Positions 26,088 through 35,378 of a stretch of 64,000 bases of DNA are shown here, piece by piece. The stretch spans positions 62,001 through 126,000 of the forward strand of contig NZ_BAMN01000003.1 of NCBI RefSeq assembly GCF_000615905.1, in the 5' to 3' direction. The first letter of the stretch is position 1; each line of letters starts with the position of its first letter. This DNA is from Companilactobacillus nodensis DSM 19682 = JCM 14932 = NBRC 107160 (GTDB lineage Bacteria > Bacillota > Bacilli > Lactobacillales > Lactobacillaceae). Under the pieces are notes generated by a model. The model saw only the letters and a list, made by a program, of their open reading frames with translations. It was not told the origin of the DNA and searched no databases. The position numbers and the translations under genes are program-made.

Positions 26088-28091
26088 ATGAAGAAATCAT
26101 TAGTATTAACAATTATTTTATTTTCTAGTATGACGTTAGGATCTGTAGTTATTACGCCTGGTACTGTTCAGGCGATTGCTGATGTTGAGGAACAATCTAC
26201 TGAAAACCAAAAAATTTCAAAAAATATTATTTATAAAACTGAAAATCAAAGGATTGTAGAAACCGAGAAGGGTGAAACATCTATAATTACTGGTAAATTA
26301 GGAGATAATGTTAAATACAGTAATTTAATCCCCCCTGCTGGTTATGATATAAGTGATAAAAACGGCGAGTTACAATTAACTGATAAATCGGATCAAGTGA
26401 TTTATGTTAAACCTCAATATAAAAAAAATTTTGTTGTTAAATTCGTGGATCGTGATACGAACGAGGAATTGAAGAAAATTAATATTAAGGGATATGTTGG
26501 ATCTGTTTTACATATATCCAGTGATGTATTACCCACTGGTTACGACTTTTTAGATTTTTATCAAGAAGTGATCGTTTCTGGTCGAAATAATGAAGAAACG
26601 GTTCTTTTAAGAAAAGATCCTAGGAATAATTCTGATGTCCAAGGTAACACTATACGTTTTATTGGTGATAATGGAGAAGTGGTAAACCAATTTTTTATAA
26701 CAGGTAAAGAAAATGATGTGTTTCATATGGAACAAGCAAATATTGGAAATGATTATGCTTTTGATGATGATCAGAATATGGAAGTTTTTATGAAAAAGGA
26801 TAAATCTGTAATAACCATCAATGTTAGAAAAATAGTTTTTACAAATAAAATTACGTTTAAGGATAAAAATGGTAAAGTCATTAATACATTTGAGTATAAA
26901 GGCCGTAAGAATAGTTTAATCAATATTAATGAAGTTGAATTAAACGGTTATAATGGTATTCCAAAGAGCATAAGAGTAGTTGGAATGGATAATTATGAAC
27001 ATATTTTTAAAATAAATGGAATTAGAATAAAAAATATAGTTCAATTCTATGATTCATTTAATGCAACTGGTGAAATATTTAAATCTTTTGAATATTTTGG
27101 AAATGTAGGTGATGAAGTAAATGTTCCTTTGGAAAAAGTTCCCGTTGGATATAGTTTAAATAGTCAGAAAACATTAGTTGATTCTAGTGGTGTTTCATAT
27201 GTCTCTTTGAGTAAAATTGTAGATTACAGTTTAGAGTTTGTTGATTATAAGGGGATAGTAATTGATAAAAAATATTGTAAGGGTCTTGAGGGTGAAATGA
27301 AGGATATAATTCCCCCTAGAGGATATATCCTTACAAGTGATAAAAGTAGGATAACAATTGATAGCAGAGTTCCCCACCATATATTCTTTGTGGTTCCAAA
27401 CAAACAAGGTGCAATTCCAGACAAAACAAATTTAACAACAAACATAACCTTCACAGACAAAGACACTAAAAAACAAATCAGCAAAACCCAAGTATCCGGA
27501 AAAGAAGGAACCAGTCAGAAGGTAACCATTCCAGCAGGATACAAGCTAGCCAATGGCTCAAGTAATATTGTAAAGATGGAAAAAAATACAGGTTCCGTAA
27601 CTATTCAATTGGTTAAGGTAAATGGATCAATCACTGTTACTAAACCGGGCTCTAATAATAATCATTCAGGTTCACATTCCAGTACATCTGGCAGGGTAGA
27701 ATCATACTCTACCAGTATTTCAACACACTTATCGGGATATACACCGTTGTATAACATCCAAGGTAAAGAAGTTAGAAATCGTGCCCTCATGGCCAATACA
27801 AACTGGCATGCAGATAAGAAGATGACGCTAAAAGGCAAAGTTTATTATCGAGTGGCCACAAGCGAGTGGGTCAGTGCAGATAATGTATACGAATATACAT
27901 CCAACAAAACTGTAATTAACACTGTTAAGGGTAGTTATAAGCGCCTTTATAATTCCAAAGGCAAATTAAACACAAACCGCGCTCTAGCAAGTAACACCAG
28001 CTGGGCAACTGATAAAGTTGCTATGATCAATGGCGTAAAAATGTATCGTGTAGCTACTGATGAATGGGTCGCTGCAAGTGATATTCAGTAA
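26088..28091 (+). CDS. Large secreted surface protein with MucBP-like repeats and two SLAP domains
   Basis: The 667-residue protein has a signal peptide similar to the preceding gene (MKKSLVLTIILFSSMTLGSV). About seven diverged repeats of 60-75 residues follow (for example VVKFVDRDTNEELKKINIKG, ITFKDKNGKVINTFEYKG), a Ser/Asn/His-rich linker near residue 530, and two SLAP domains with VRNRALMANTNWHADKK and LNTNRALASNTSWATDK. The repeat part is AT-rich with uncommon codons, while the last 220 codons look like the neighbour, which suggests a composite gene with an acquired repeat region. It probably acts as an adhesin held by its SLAP domains. Confidence 0.85.
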   Translation: MKKSLVLTIILFSSMTLGSVVITPGTVQAIADVEEQSTENQKISKNIIYKTENQRIVETEKGETSIITGKLGDNVKYSNLIPPAGYDISDKNGELQLTDKSDQVIYVKPQYKKNFVVKFVDRDTNEELKKINIKGYVGSVLHISSDVLPTGYDFLDFYQEVIVSGRNNEETVLLRKDPRNNSDVQGNTIRFIGDNGEVVNQFFITGKENDVFHMEQANIGNDYAFDDDQNMEVFMKKDKSVITINVRKIVFTNKITFKDKNGKVINTFEYKGRKNSLININEVELNGYNGIPKSIRVVGMDNYEHIFKINGIRIKNIVQFYDSFNATGEIFKSFEYFGNVGDEVNVPLEKVPVGYSLNSQKTLVDSSGVSYVSLSKIVDYSLEFVDYKGIVIDKKYCKGLEGEMKDIIPPRGYILTSDKSRITIDSRVPHHIFFVVPNKQGAIPDKTNLTTNITFTDKDTKKQISKTQVSGKEGTSQKVTIPAGYKLANGSSNIVKMEKNTGSVTIQLVKVNGSITVTKPGSNNNHSGSHSSTSGRVESYSTSISTHLSGYTPLYNIQGKEVRNRALMANTNWHADKKMTLKGKVYYRVATSEWVSADNVYEYTSNKTVINTVKGSYKRLYNSKGKLNTNRALASNTSWATDKVAMINGVKMYRVATDEWVAASDIQ

Positions 28092-28098
28092 AATCAAA

Positions 28099-28133
28099 AA
28101 AGGCACGAATCTTCGATGATTTGTGTCTTTTTT
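28099..28133 (+). terminator. Terminator after the large SLAP protein gene
   Basis: GGCACGAATC pairs with GATTTGTGTC (two G-T pairs) and is followed by T6. Confidence 0.8.
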
Positions 28134-28266
28134 ATACTTTTAAAAAGATGTTTTTTAATACATATTTTCAAAAGTGAGTTTCCGTAAATTGTCCAAAACC
28201 CATTGATATAGGCATTTACATGTAATATATTTGAATTGTTCCCAAGGGACAACGTAAATTTACGAG

Positions 28267-28282
28267 TTTCAAGGCCTTGAAA
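28267..28282. repeat. Perfect 16-bp palindrome, possible operator or stem
   Basis: TTTCAAGGCCTTGAAA is a perfect palindrome between the large SLAP gene and the XRE gene. There is no loop and only a weak T-run, so it is not a good terminator. A regulator binding site is possible. Confidence 0.4.
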
Positions 28283-28311
28283 CAAAAAACAACTCAAATA
28301 AATTGAGTTGT
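28283..28311 (-). terminator. Terminator of the XRE regulator gene
   Basis: A 9-bp stem (ACAACTCAA with TTGAGTTGT) is followed on the minus strand by TTTTTTG. Confidence 0.75.
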
Positions 28312-28329
28312 AATTCTATAGAATTTTGA

Positions 28330-28662
28330 TTATTGATTATTTGATTTATCCATGAAGTTTAGGAGAGCTAGTATTTTCTCAGATAATTCTTCACGCTCGT
28401 TACGTGGTAATTTAGCGAGATAGTCCAATAATTCTAGATATTGGATTCCAGTATGTTCAGGTTCATCAAATAGTTCAGGTAGTTTCAAGTTAACGGCTTT
28501 AGCAATCCTGTCTAATTTGTTCAGCGAGATATTACTATTAACGCCACGTTCGAGTTGAGAAACCAGACTCTCACTAACATCGGCTTTTTCCGCTAATTGT
28601 TCAATGGTTAAGCCCAGTGACCTTCTCTTGTCACGTATTATTTTACCGATTTCGTTTATCAT
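28330..28662 (-). CDS. XRE family transcriptional regulator
   Basis: The 110-residue protein has a Cro/C1 helix-turn-helix at residues 8-64 (LGLTIEQLAEKADVSESLVS, then QLERGVNSNISLNKLDRIA). A C-terminal helical region of about 35 residues (LLDYLAKLPRNEREELSEKI) probably dimerises. It sits between SLAP surface protein genes and is divergent from the small gene at 28887, so it may control this accessory block. No ligand domain is seen. Confidence 0.85.
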   Translation of the reverse strand: MINEIGKIIRDKRRSLGLTIEQLAEKADVSESLVSQLERGVNSNISLNKLDRIAKAVNLKLPELFDEPEHTGIQYLELLDYLAKLPRNEREELSEKILALLNFMDKSNNQ

Positions 28663-28886
28663 TCATATACACCTCAAATTGTTCCTTATGCAACCTTAGT
28701 TGAGAAGTAGTGTGTTTTGAACAGATGATAGTACATTTTTTATATAAAAAATGCAATATAATATTTTATAAATTTATTAATTGATATACTATTTTGTTCA
28801 ATCAAGTGTCAAAGCAAATAATTCCATGGATTTAGCAAGTTTTATAGTACGTGTTACACAAAATATAATAAAAAGAGGCATAGGAA

Positions 28887-29090
28887 ATGTTACAAGTTAA
28901 ATTAGTTCCATATCTTGATAATGAGGACATGGACGATAGTAAATATATTTTTACTGAAAATTTAAATATGACGATCAATAAATTGGAAGAAGAGGATGGA
29001 AAAGTTGTAGATATTGATTTTTTTAATACTAAGAATACATCTTATGCGGCGGTTAAGTATGATCTACGAAGTGAACATGAGAAAGAATAA
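28887..29090 (+). CDS. Small acidic hypothetical protein
   Basis: This 67-residue protein is not recognised. It is strongly acidic (DNEDMDDSKY, NKLEEEDGKVVD), has no membrane helix and no signal peptide, and has a plausible GAGG ribosome binding site nine bases before the ATG. Its amino acid pattern (alternating strands, VKLVPY and YAAVKYDL) looks like a small alpha/beta protein. It is divergent from the XRE regulator and upstream of the secreted protein operon. Confidence 0.55.
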   Translation: MLQVKLVPYLDNEDMDDSKYIFTENLNMTINKLEEEDGKVVDIDFFNTKNTSYAAVKYDLRSEHEKE

Positions 29091-29275
29091 TTTTTTTGAG
29101 AATGATTGATCGTGTTTTTTATTTGTAGTTAATGTGTATTATAATGTGCATTTTTTATAGTTACATTCCATATATCACTTAAATTGTATTGTAATAACAA
29201 AAAATATGTAATATATTGTGCATGTGTGTTAATAAAATGTTATATGATGTGTTAGAAATAGGAGGAAAATATATT

Positions 29276-30046
29276 ATGAAAGAAATTACCAGTAGTATTT
29301 TGTTATCAGCTATAGCAGCTACAACAATTGGAGGCATTGGTTTAACAACAAGTGTGTTAGCCAGTGGAGTCGCAACAACATCAGGTTCTACACCATATAC
29401 TCGTGTATATACGAAGCAAGGCAACATTGTTAGTAACCGTGCTTTAGGGCCAAACACACCATGGAGAGTTGGCAAGACTATCACCATTGGTGGAACTGCT
29501 ATGTATCAAGTTGCGACAAACGAATATGTTAAATCAACAGATGTGACATATAACGATAGTTCTGCACCTCAAGTATCACAGAAGCCTGCACAAAATATTG
29601 GTAATAATACTAATATACGTGTGTCCAGCAGAGGAGAAGTAGCTCCTGTATATGACGACAGGACAGGCGATGAGATAAATAGACTTCCCTATGGTGAACA
29701 ATATAAGGTTAATAGAATAGTACGTACTGATACAGGATCAGCTTACTATCAAGTATCCAGTCATGGTTGGGTTATCGACAAACTTCTTAATATTTCCGGA
29801 ACTCCAACTAATGTTGAATATATTAATGGATTCCATCCTATGAATGGTTATCTAGGCGAAACGGGAGAAAATATTAGAGATTTACTATATAACGACTTTG
29901 ATTGTAATTGGGATGCACTGGAATCTATTCCAGATACTCAATTGATTGAAATTTATAATGTATCAAACTATTTAGGTGCAGATGTAGGTGGATTATATCG
30001 TGACGTCTATGCGGTAAATCCTAATATTGGTGGTTCTTTGTACTAA
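29276..30046 (+). CDS. Secreted protein with SLAP domain and SH3-like region
   Basis: The 256-residue protein has a signal peptide (MKEITSSILLSAIAATTIGG, cleavage near VLAS). One SLAP domain follows (TRVYTKQGNIVSNRALGPNT, ending near residue 85). A bacterial SH3-like segment (VYDDRTGDEINRLPYGEQYK) lies at about residues 120-175. An unrecognised acidic C-terminal region of about 80 residues with FDCNWDALESIPDTQL completes it. AGGAGG seven bases before ATG 29276 fixes the start; the frame is open further upstream. It begins a three-gene operon with a membrane protein and a lipoprotein. Confidence 0.8.
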   Translation: MKEITSSILLSAIAATTIGGIGLTTSVLASGVATTSGSTPYTRVYTKQGNIVSNRALGPNTPWRVGKTITIGGTAMYQVATNEYVKSTDVTYNDSSAPQVSQKPAQNIGNNTNIRVSSRGEVAPVYDDRTGDEINRLPYGEQYKVNRIVRTDTGSAYYQVSSHGWVIDKLLNISGTPTNVEYINGFHPMNGYLGETGENIRDLLYNDFDCNWDALESIPDTQLIEIYNVSNYLGADVGGLYRDVYAVNPNIGGSLY

Positions 30047-30063
30047 TCTAAGGGGGATTGGTG

Positions 30064-30525
30064 ATGTTTTGGTTGTACAGTATTGGTCTTTGGATCGGTG
30101 TATTAGTTGTAATACTTATTGTATATGTTTATTTGGAACACAAAAAAGTAGCTCTGTCAGTTGTGACAATTGGCTTAATTGCTACGGGGATTTATTTTCA
30201 GATGGGTATGAATGCAGGTCACATTATTGGTAATGAATATTATGCTAGTGATCAGCCTAGGTACATGGTCAAGGTTCTTGATGACTACCAAGTATCTATC
30301 AATATGAATTCTGATGAATTCGATGATCCTGATTTTAGGACGATGGAATATGAGCGTCATGGTCATGATCTTAATATTGTCAAAGATGATGTTTATTTTA
30401 ACTACAAGAACTTTGTTACTGGAGTGACAGTGCGCATTTCCGATGGAAATAAAAAAGCACAAGTAATAGTTAAGGCGTCAGGTGAAGATTCTTCCAAATC
30501 ACCAGTTTATACTTTGAAAAAATGA
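30064..30525 (+). CDS. Hypothetical two-helix membrane protein
   Basis: The 153-residue protein has two membrane helices at about residues 3-22 and 32-50 (LSVVTIGLIATGIYFQMGMN) and an extracellular domain of about 100 residues rich in Asp and Tyr. I do not recognise it. The AAGGGGG ribosome binding site is seven bases before ATG 30064, so the in-frame upstream GTG is not used. It lies 17 bp after the secreted SLAP gene and 17 bp before the lipoprotein gene. The three products would all be at the outer face of the cell. Confidence 0.6.
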   Translation: MFWLYSIGLWIGVLVVILIVYVYLEHKKVALSVVTIGLIATGIYFQMGMNAGHIIGNEYYASDQPRYMVKVLDDYQVSINMNSDEFDDPDFRTMEYERHGHDLNIVKDDVYFNYKNFVTGVTVRISDGNKKAQVIVKASGEDSSKSPVYTLKK

Positions 30526-30542
30526 GTTAGGGGGGATTTTAA

Positions 30543-30725
30543 ATGAAAAAAATTACTGCTATATTTTTGGCAATTGCGACATTATTCTTATTAGTCGGAT
30601 GTAGTAATGCAGGCTATGGTGATGCTGCAGTGGAAACTAAGAAGGAAAGGATGGCAGATAAAGCTGAAGAGCAATTTGAAGCTTCATACGCATTTAATAA
30701 GCAGTTCACAATTAGTGGGTATTAA
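30543..30725 (+). CDS. Small lipoprotein
   Basis: The 60-residue protein has a lipoprotein signal peptide with the lipobox LVGC, placing the acylated Cys at about residue 20. The mature part is about 40 residues, rich in Lys, Glu and Ala (VETKKERMADKAEEQFEASY), and is probably one amphipathic helix. TAGGGGGG precedes the ATG. It is the last gene of the surface operon and ends four bases before the convergent MFS gene, with no terminator in between. Confidence 0.75.
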   Translation: MKKITAIFLAIATLFLLVGCSNAGYGDAAVETKKERMADKAEEQFEASYAFNKQFTISGY

Positions 30726-30728
30726 GAA

Positions 30729-32114
30729 TCAATCGTGATTTTTCGTACCAACATTCAAAGCAACACAAGCGATAATTATAAATATCAACAACATCAAAAA
30801 TGAATGTTGTGCACCGATAGCGGTCTTGGCAGAATAGTTGAGACCGTTATTTGCGTTCTGTGAAAAAGCAATCACAGTTGAAACAATAGAAGTACCCACA
30901 GCACCAGCAAATTGTTGAACAGTGTTAAACATACCATTACCGTCGGCGTTTTGATCATTATCTAATTGTTGCAGAGCATTGGTCATTGTATTTCCCATGA
31001 CTGAACCCATACCGATCATTAGGATGATATAAATTATTAGTATTTCGATGGTATTCAAGTTTTTTCCAAGGGCGAAGAACATTATCATAGAGATGATTTG
31101 TAATGTGATACCAAACATGATGGGTTTGCGGGCACCCAGTTTGTCATAAATCGTTCCACTGAGTGGTGCTAACACGGCACCTAGAGCAGCTCCAGGTAGG
31201 ACAATTAACCCGGCAGCCAAAGCAGTTTGGTGATTGACTAGTTGAATATAGTTGGGAAGAATAAATGATATTCCTAGTGCTTCTAATTGAATCAGGAAGT
31301 AAGCACCGAGGTGTAGTGAGAATGATTTGTTTTGGAAAACTTGAAGATTTAATAGAGGTTTCTTGGTTGTGGCTGAGTGTTTCAAGAATAATACCAATGC
31401 GATGATTCCAATTATAAATGGAATATAGAAACCGAATGGGTTAGTGGTAATAGAAGATAGATTACTGAAGCCGATGATAATGCCAATGAAGGTTACAGCA
31501 ATATAAAATAATCCGGTGATGTCTAGTGAAGTTGAGGCAGGTTTGGTTACTTGTTGAATCGATATTAGTCCTAATACTAGGGCGAGAACAACGACAGGAA
31601 TCAGGAATAGGAAGATTCCACGCCAGCCGTAAGCATCCACAATCAATCCACCATAAGTAGGCCCAATCGCTGGAGCAATTGCCGTAACCAGCGTTCCTAA
31701 TCCCATTAAGAAGACTATCTTATCGATTGGTGCTTGTTCTAAGATGATATTGAACATCAATGGCAAAGCAATTCCAGCACCGACCCCTTGAACGACACGA
31801 CCGCTGACCAATTGGATGAAATTTGGTGCGGTGACATCTAATGTTAATCCAGTGATGAATAAGATTGCTGCTGTCGCGAAGAGTTTTTTCGAGGTGAATC
31901 TTTTTTTAAGAAATGCGGATAGTGGCATCATGATCGATGCAATCAGCAAATATCCGGTTGTCATCCACTGGACGGCAGAAGTACTTACGCTGAATTCCTT
32001 CATTAATATAGGAAAAGTGACATTAGTAGCAGTTTCGATCACAACACCACAGAATGACAGTAATCCAGTCGCAATGATTGATAGAATTAATTTTGAGTTT
32101 AATTGACGGTTCAT
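30729..32114 (-). CDS. MFS drug efflux transporter, DHA2 (EmrB/QacA-like) family
   Basis: The 461-residue protein has about 14 membrane helices. The motif WMTTGYLLIASIMMPLSAFL and the antiporter motif C region GVGAGIALPLMFNIILEQAP are those of DHA2 proton-drug antiporters. The N-terminus FCGVVIETATNVTFPILMKEF is typical. It is divergent from a MarR regulator across a 120-bp interval with an inverted repeat, the usual arrangement for inducible efflux. Substrates are unknown. Confidence 0.9.
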   Translation of the reverse strand: MNRQLNSKLILSIIATGLLSFCGVVIETATNVTFPILMKEFSVSTSAVQWMTTGYLLIASIMMPLSAFLKKRFTSKKLFATAAILFITGLTLDVTAPNFIQLVSGRVVQGVGAGIALPLMFNIILEQAPIDKIVFLMGLGTLVTAIAPAIGPTYGGLIVDAYGWRGIFLFLIPVVVLALVLGLISIQQVTKPASTSLDITGLFYIAVTFIGIIIGFSNLSSITTNPFGFYIPFIIGIIALVLFLKHSATTKKPLLNLQVFQNKSFSLHLGAYFLIQLEALGISFILPNYIQLVNHQTALAAGLIVLPGAALGAVLAPLSGTIYDKLGARKPIMFGITLQIISMIMFFALGKNLNTIEILIIYIILMIGMGSVMGNTMTNALQQLDNDQNADGNGMFNTVQQFAGAVGTSIVSTVIAFSQNANNGLNYSAKTAIGAQHSFLMLLIFIIIACVALNVGTKNHD

Positions 32115-32138
32115 AAAATCTTCCTTTTTTTAATAATT

Positions 32139-32156
32139 GTTAGAATTCGAACTAAC
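32139..32156. promoter_or_regulatory. Candidate MarR operator between MFS and MarR genes
   Basis: GTTAG and CTAAC half-sites are separated by eight bases centred in the divergent interval. Such spacing fits MarR-family dimers. No footprint data exist here, so this is inference. Confidence 0.4.
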
Positions 32157-32234
32157 TAAGAAAGTTATATCATATTTTTGGATAGGTATGCTAGTATTGA
32201 TTTAAAATTAGAAGCTTAATAACAGGAGAAATTC

Positions 32235-32660
32235 ATGGATAGATTATTCGGAATATTGATTAAACAGGCTAATAATGCGGTCAATCGCGATGCAGAAAAA
32301 TTTGCTCAAACACTGGGATTGACTAGTGTTCAGATCAGTATTATTGATTATATTTCTCGTTTTGAAGCTAACCAGGATGTTTTCCAGAAGGATGTCGAAC
32401 GTGAATTCAATATTCGTCGACCAACTGCAACCAGTGCTTTGAAGTTAATGGAAGAACGTGATCTGATTATATGTGTTCCGATCGAAAGGGATGCACGTTT
32501 GAAGAAGATTATTTTGACTTCTAAGGCCACTACTTTGGCTAAGCAAATCAATGATTTTTTCAATATGTCTGAACAAAGAATAATAAATTTAGTTGGGGTA
32601 GAAAATAAAGATATTTTTAGAAACGCTTTGAAACAAGTAATAAATGGATTTTCAGATTAA
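32235..32660 (+). CDS. MarR family transcriptional regulator
   Basis: The 141-residue winged-helix protein has the recognition region FQKDVEREFNIRRPTATSALKLMEERDLI and a wing VPIERDARLKKIILTSKA. AACAGGAG precedes the ATG. It is divergent from the DHA2 efflux gene and very probably represses it. The cysteine-leader transcription unit begins directly downstream with its own promoter. Confidence 0.9.
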   Translation: MDRLFGILIKQANNAVNRDAEKFAQTLGLTSVQISIIDYISRFEANQDVFQKDVEREFNIRRPTATSALKLMEERDLIICVPIERDARLKKIILTSKATTLAKQINDFFNMSEQRIINLVGVENKDIFRNALKQVINGFSD

Positions 32661-32689
32661 CGTGTGGCGTTATAACGATTAAAATATAT

Positions 32690-32718
32690 TTGACAAAGTC
32701 TAATTACAGGCATATTCT
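32690..32718 (+). promoter_or_regulatory. Promoter of the Cys-leader/cystathionine enzyme unit
   Basis: TTGACA (32690-32695) and TATTCT (32713-32718) are separated by exactly 17 bp. The predicted start of transcription near 32725 gives a leader of about 265 nt that carries a short ORF and a terminator. Confidence 0.65.
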
Positions 32719-32751
32719 CATAACCATAAATCAAACGGGAGGTCCTTCGAT

Positions 32752-32832
32752 ATGTTATTAGCCGATATTCAAACAAAAAACAGTTGTTGTTGTGGCTCGC
32801 ATCTTATGCGATCCACTTGTTTGAGTATCTGA
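32752..32832 (+). CDS. Cysteine-rich leader peptide (26 residues)
   Basis: ATG 32752 is nine bases after GGGAGG and opens a 26-codon ORF ending TGA 32830-32832. It contains three consecutive Cys codons TGT-TGT-TGT (32785-32793, peptide context NSCCCG) and a fourth Cys codon near the end (32818-32820). Immediately after the Cys run the RNA can form a hairpin, GTGG-c-TCGCAT with ATGCGA-t-CCAC. A leader of this kind would sense charged tRNA-Cys through ribosome pausing. It is followed by an intrinsic terminator and the cystathionine synthase/lyase gene. Confidence 0.7.
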   Translation: MLLADIQTKNSCCCGSHLMRSTCLSI

Positions 32833-32866
32833 ATTTTAGAAGGACTCAATAATAGTGATATTCGCG

Positions 32867-32899
32867 TAGGGTGCAGATTAAATTCTGTGCCCTATTTTT
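32867..32899 (+). terminator. Attenuator terminator upstream of the cystathionine enzyme gene
   Basis: AGGGTGCAGA (32868-32877) pairs fully with TCTGTGCCCT (32884-32893) using two G-T pairs, followed by ATTTTTG. It is 35 bases after the leader peptide stop and 90 bases before the structural gene. An upstream TTGAGT/ACTCAA helix (32821-32826 with 32844-32849) overlaps the leader's last codons. Confidence 0.7.
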
Positions 32900-32971
32900 G
32901 TAGAGAATATTCATTCAGACGTTAATTGATTAAGGATAGATATGATTAGTCTATAATAAAAATGATTATAA

Positions 32972-34129
<1,158 letters not shown>

Positions 34130-34140
34130 CAAATTAAAAA

Positions 34141-34178
34141 GGATTCGATACGTTGATTGTATCGAATCCTTTTTTTTG
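34141..34178 (+). terminator. Terminator after the cystathionine enzyme gene
   Basis: An 11-bp perfect stem (GGATTCGATAC and complement) is followed by T8. Confidence 0.9.
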
Positions 34179-34196
34179 TAGTTTGAGATTTAATGT

Positions 34197-34366
34197 CGTT
34201 CCGCCAGACAGGCACGGTATCCTGTGGGGAACGACCATAGCCACAAGGCGGTCTATGGTCTCGACTTGAAGCCGGAAATCACGTCTTCAAGTCGTCCCAT
34301 GCAGTAAGCCAGCCTAAATCGCTGACTAACTGCATGTTCACTGGATCACCGTATCTGTCTGGCTCC
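34197..34366 (+). ncRNA. Structured repeat element B1 (copy 3 of 4)
   Basis: It has the same order of parts as A1. It starts TTCCG, then P1 CCAGACAG..ACGGT with ACCGT..CTGTCTGG (34204-34218, 34348-34362), TGTGGGGA, P2 GACCATAG/CTATGGTC (34233-34240, 34253-34260), TCTCGAC, P3 GACTTGAAG/CTTCAAGTC (34263-34271, 34285-34293), GTCC, P4 CATGCAGT/ACTGCATG (34298-34305, 34329-34336), P1' and CTCC. All helices are perfect or near-perfect yet unlike those in A1 and A2. No ORF is present. Confidence 0.7.
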
Positions 34367-34422
34367 ACTTAATTCTATTACTATTATTTCTATATTAATT
34401 AGTTAAGTATGTTGTATTAATT

Positions 34423-34608
34423 TAGCTGGAGATTGTCAGTGAAGGAACCAGCCGTGAATGTTTTGTTAGGTCGGCGAACTTCCGGCCTTACAAAACTGGA
34501 TGAGCTTTAAGATTTGCAAAGCAAAGCTTAAAGTCGAAGTCCCAGACCGCACTGTGGCTGGGACTGGTCCCACAGCAGGTGGAATCACTGACAATCGGAA
34601 GCGGCATA
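34423..34608 (-). ncRNA. Structured repeat element B2 (copy 4 of 4, opposite orientation)
   Basis: On the minus strand it reads GCCGCTTCCG, P1 (34585-34596 with 34431-34442, 12 perfect pairs), GTGGGACC, P2 GTCCCAG/CTGGGAC (34539-34545, 34558-34564), TTCGAC, P3 with an AAGC/GCTT-type stem and inner TTTGC/GCAAA, CTCATCC, P4 (34461-34495), TTCACGGC, P1' and CTCCAGC. Flanking strings (GCCGCTTCCG and CTCCAGCTAA) match A2. It lies 20 bp from the end of the convergent ABC ATPase gene. Its function is unknown. Confidence 0.7.
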
Positions 34609-34628
34609 AGGACAAAAACTAAAACATC

Positions 34629-35378
34629 TTAGAAATACTCAAGCAAGTCCTGTTCCTTTAGCTTAGACTTAGCCTCATTATCGAGATCTAAGACAATTTT
34701 GCCTTTCTTCAAGACAATTAATCTATTACCATATTTAACGGCCTCAGTTAAGTTATGAGTGACCATTAAGCAAGTCAATTTCTTTTCGATGATAACTTTA
34801 TTAGTGAGTTCCATCAGTTCCTGACTAGTCTGCGGGTCAAGAGCGGCAGTATGCTCGTCAAGTAAGAGTAATTCAGGCTTTTGAATGATTGCCATCAAGA
34901 AACTCAGAGTTTGACGTTGACCACCGGATAGCTTGTCAGTAAAGGTATTGAGACGATTATCTAGTGTTGGTAAGTCTTTAGTAAATGATGCGAATTCCTT
35001 CATATGGTCGTTTAATCTACGTAAACGTAAGCGACGGGGAAGTCCACGACGTTTAGCAAGTAGTAAGTTTTCAGCAACGGTCATACGAGGAGAAGTTCCC
35101 AATTTTGGATCCTGATAAACTCGGCTGATGTAGCGACTTCTTTTAGCAAGGTTAGTTGAAGTAATGTCATCACCATTAAGTAGAATTTTGCCAGAGCTTA
35201 ATGTGTTAGCACCAGTAATAGCATCTAGCAAGGTTGATTTACCAGCACCGTTAGTACCAAGCACAACGATGAAATCTTGGGGATTGATCGATAGGTTGAT
35301 ACCGTCCAAAATATTTAATTCTTGATTGTCGTTGTTAATAGTTTTAACAGCATTGTCTATTTCTAATAATGATTTCAT
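34629..35378 (-). CDS. ABC transporter ATP-binding protein (TrpZ-like)
   Basis: The 249-residue ATPase has Walker A GTNGAGKSTLLDAIT (about residues 36-50), signature DKLSGGQRQTLSFL, Walker B LLLLDEHTAALDP and switch His in MVTHNLTEA. The SRYISRVYQDPKLGTSPRMT block and DNRLNTF region match the COG1101 group. This group pairs with an ABC_sub_bind substrate protein and a branched-chain-type permease, and includes streptococcal TrpXYZ. Its ATG overlaps the restored stop of the permease gene. It is the last gene of the operon. Confidence 0.9.
   Translation of the reverse strand: MKSLLEIDNAVKTINNDNQELNILDGINLSINPQDFIVVLGTNGAGKSTLLDAITGANTLSSGKILLNGDDITSTNLAKRSRYISRVYQDPKLGTSPRMTVAENLLLAKRRGLPRRLRLRRLNDHMKEFASFTKDLPTLDNRLNTFTDKLSGGQRQTLSFLMAIIQKPELLLLDEHTAALDPQTSQELMELTNKVIIEKKLTCLMVTHNLTEAVKYGNRLIVLKKGKIVLDLDNEAKSKLKEQDLLEYF

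Noticed and set aside
28094-28297. A 67-codon minus-strand ORF between the large SLAP gene and the XRE gene
   Set aside because: It has no ribosome binding site, overlaps the terminator after the SLAP gene and has an unlikely composition.
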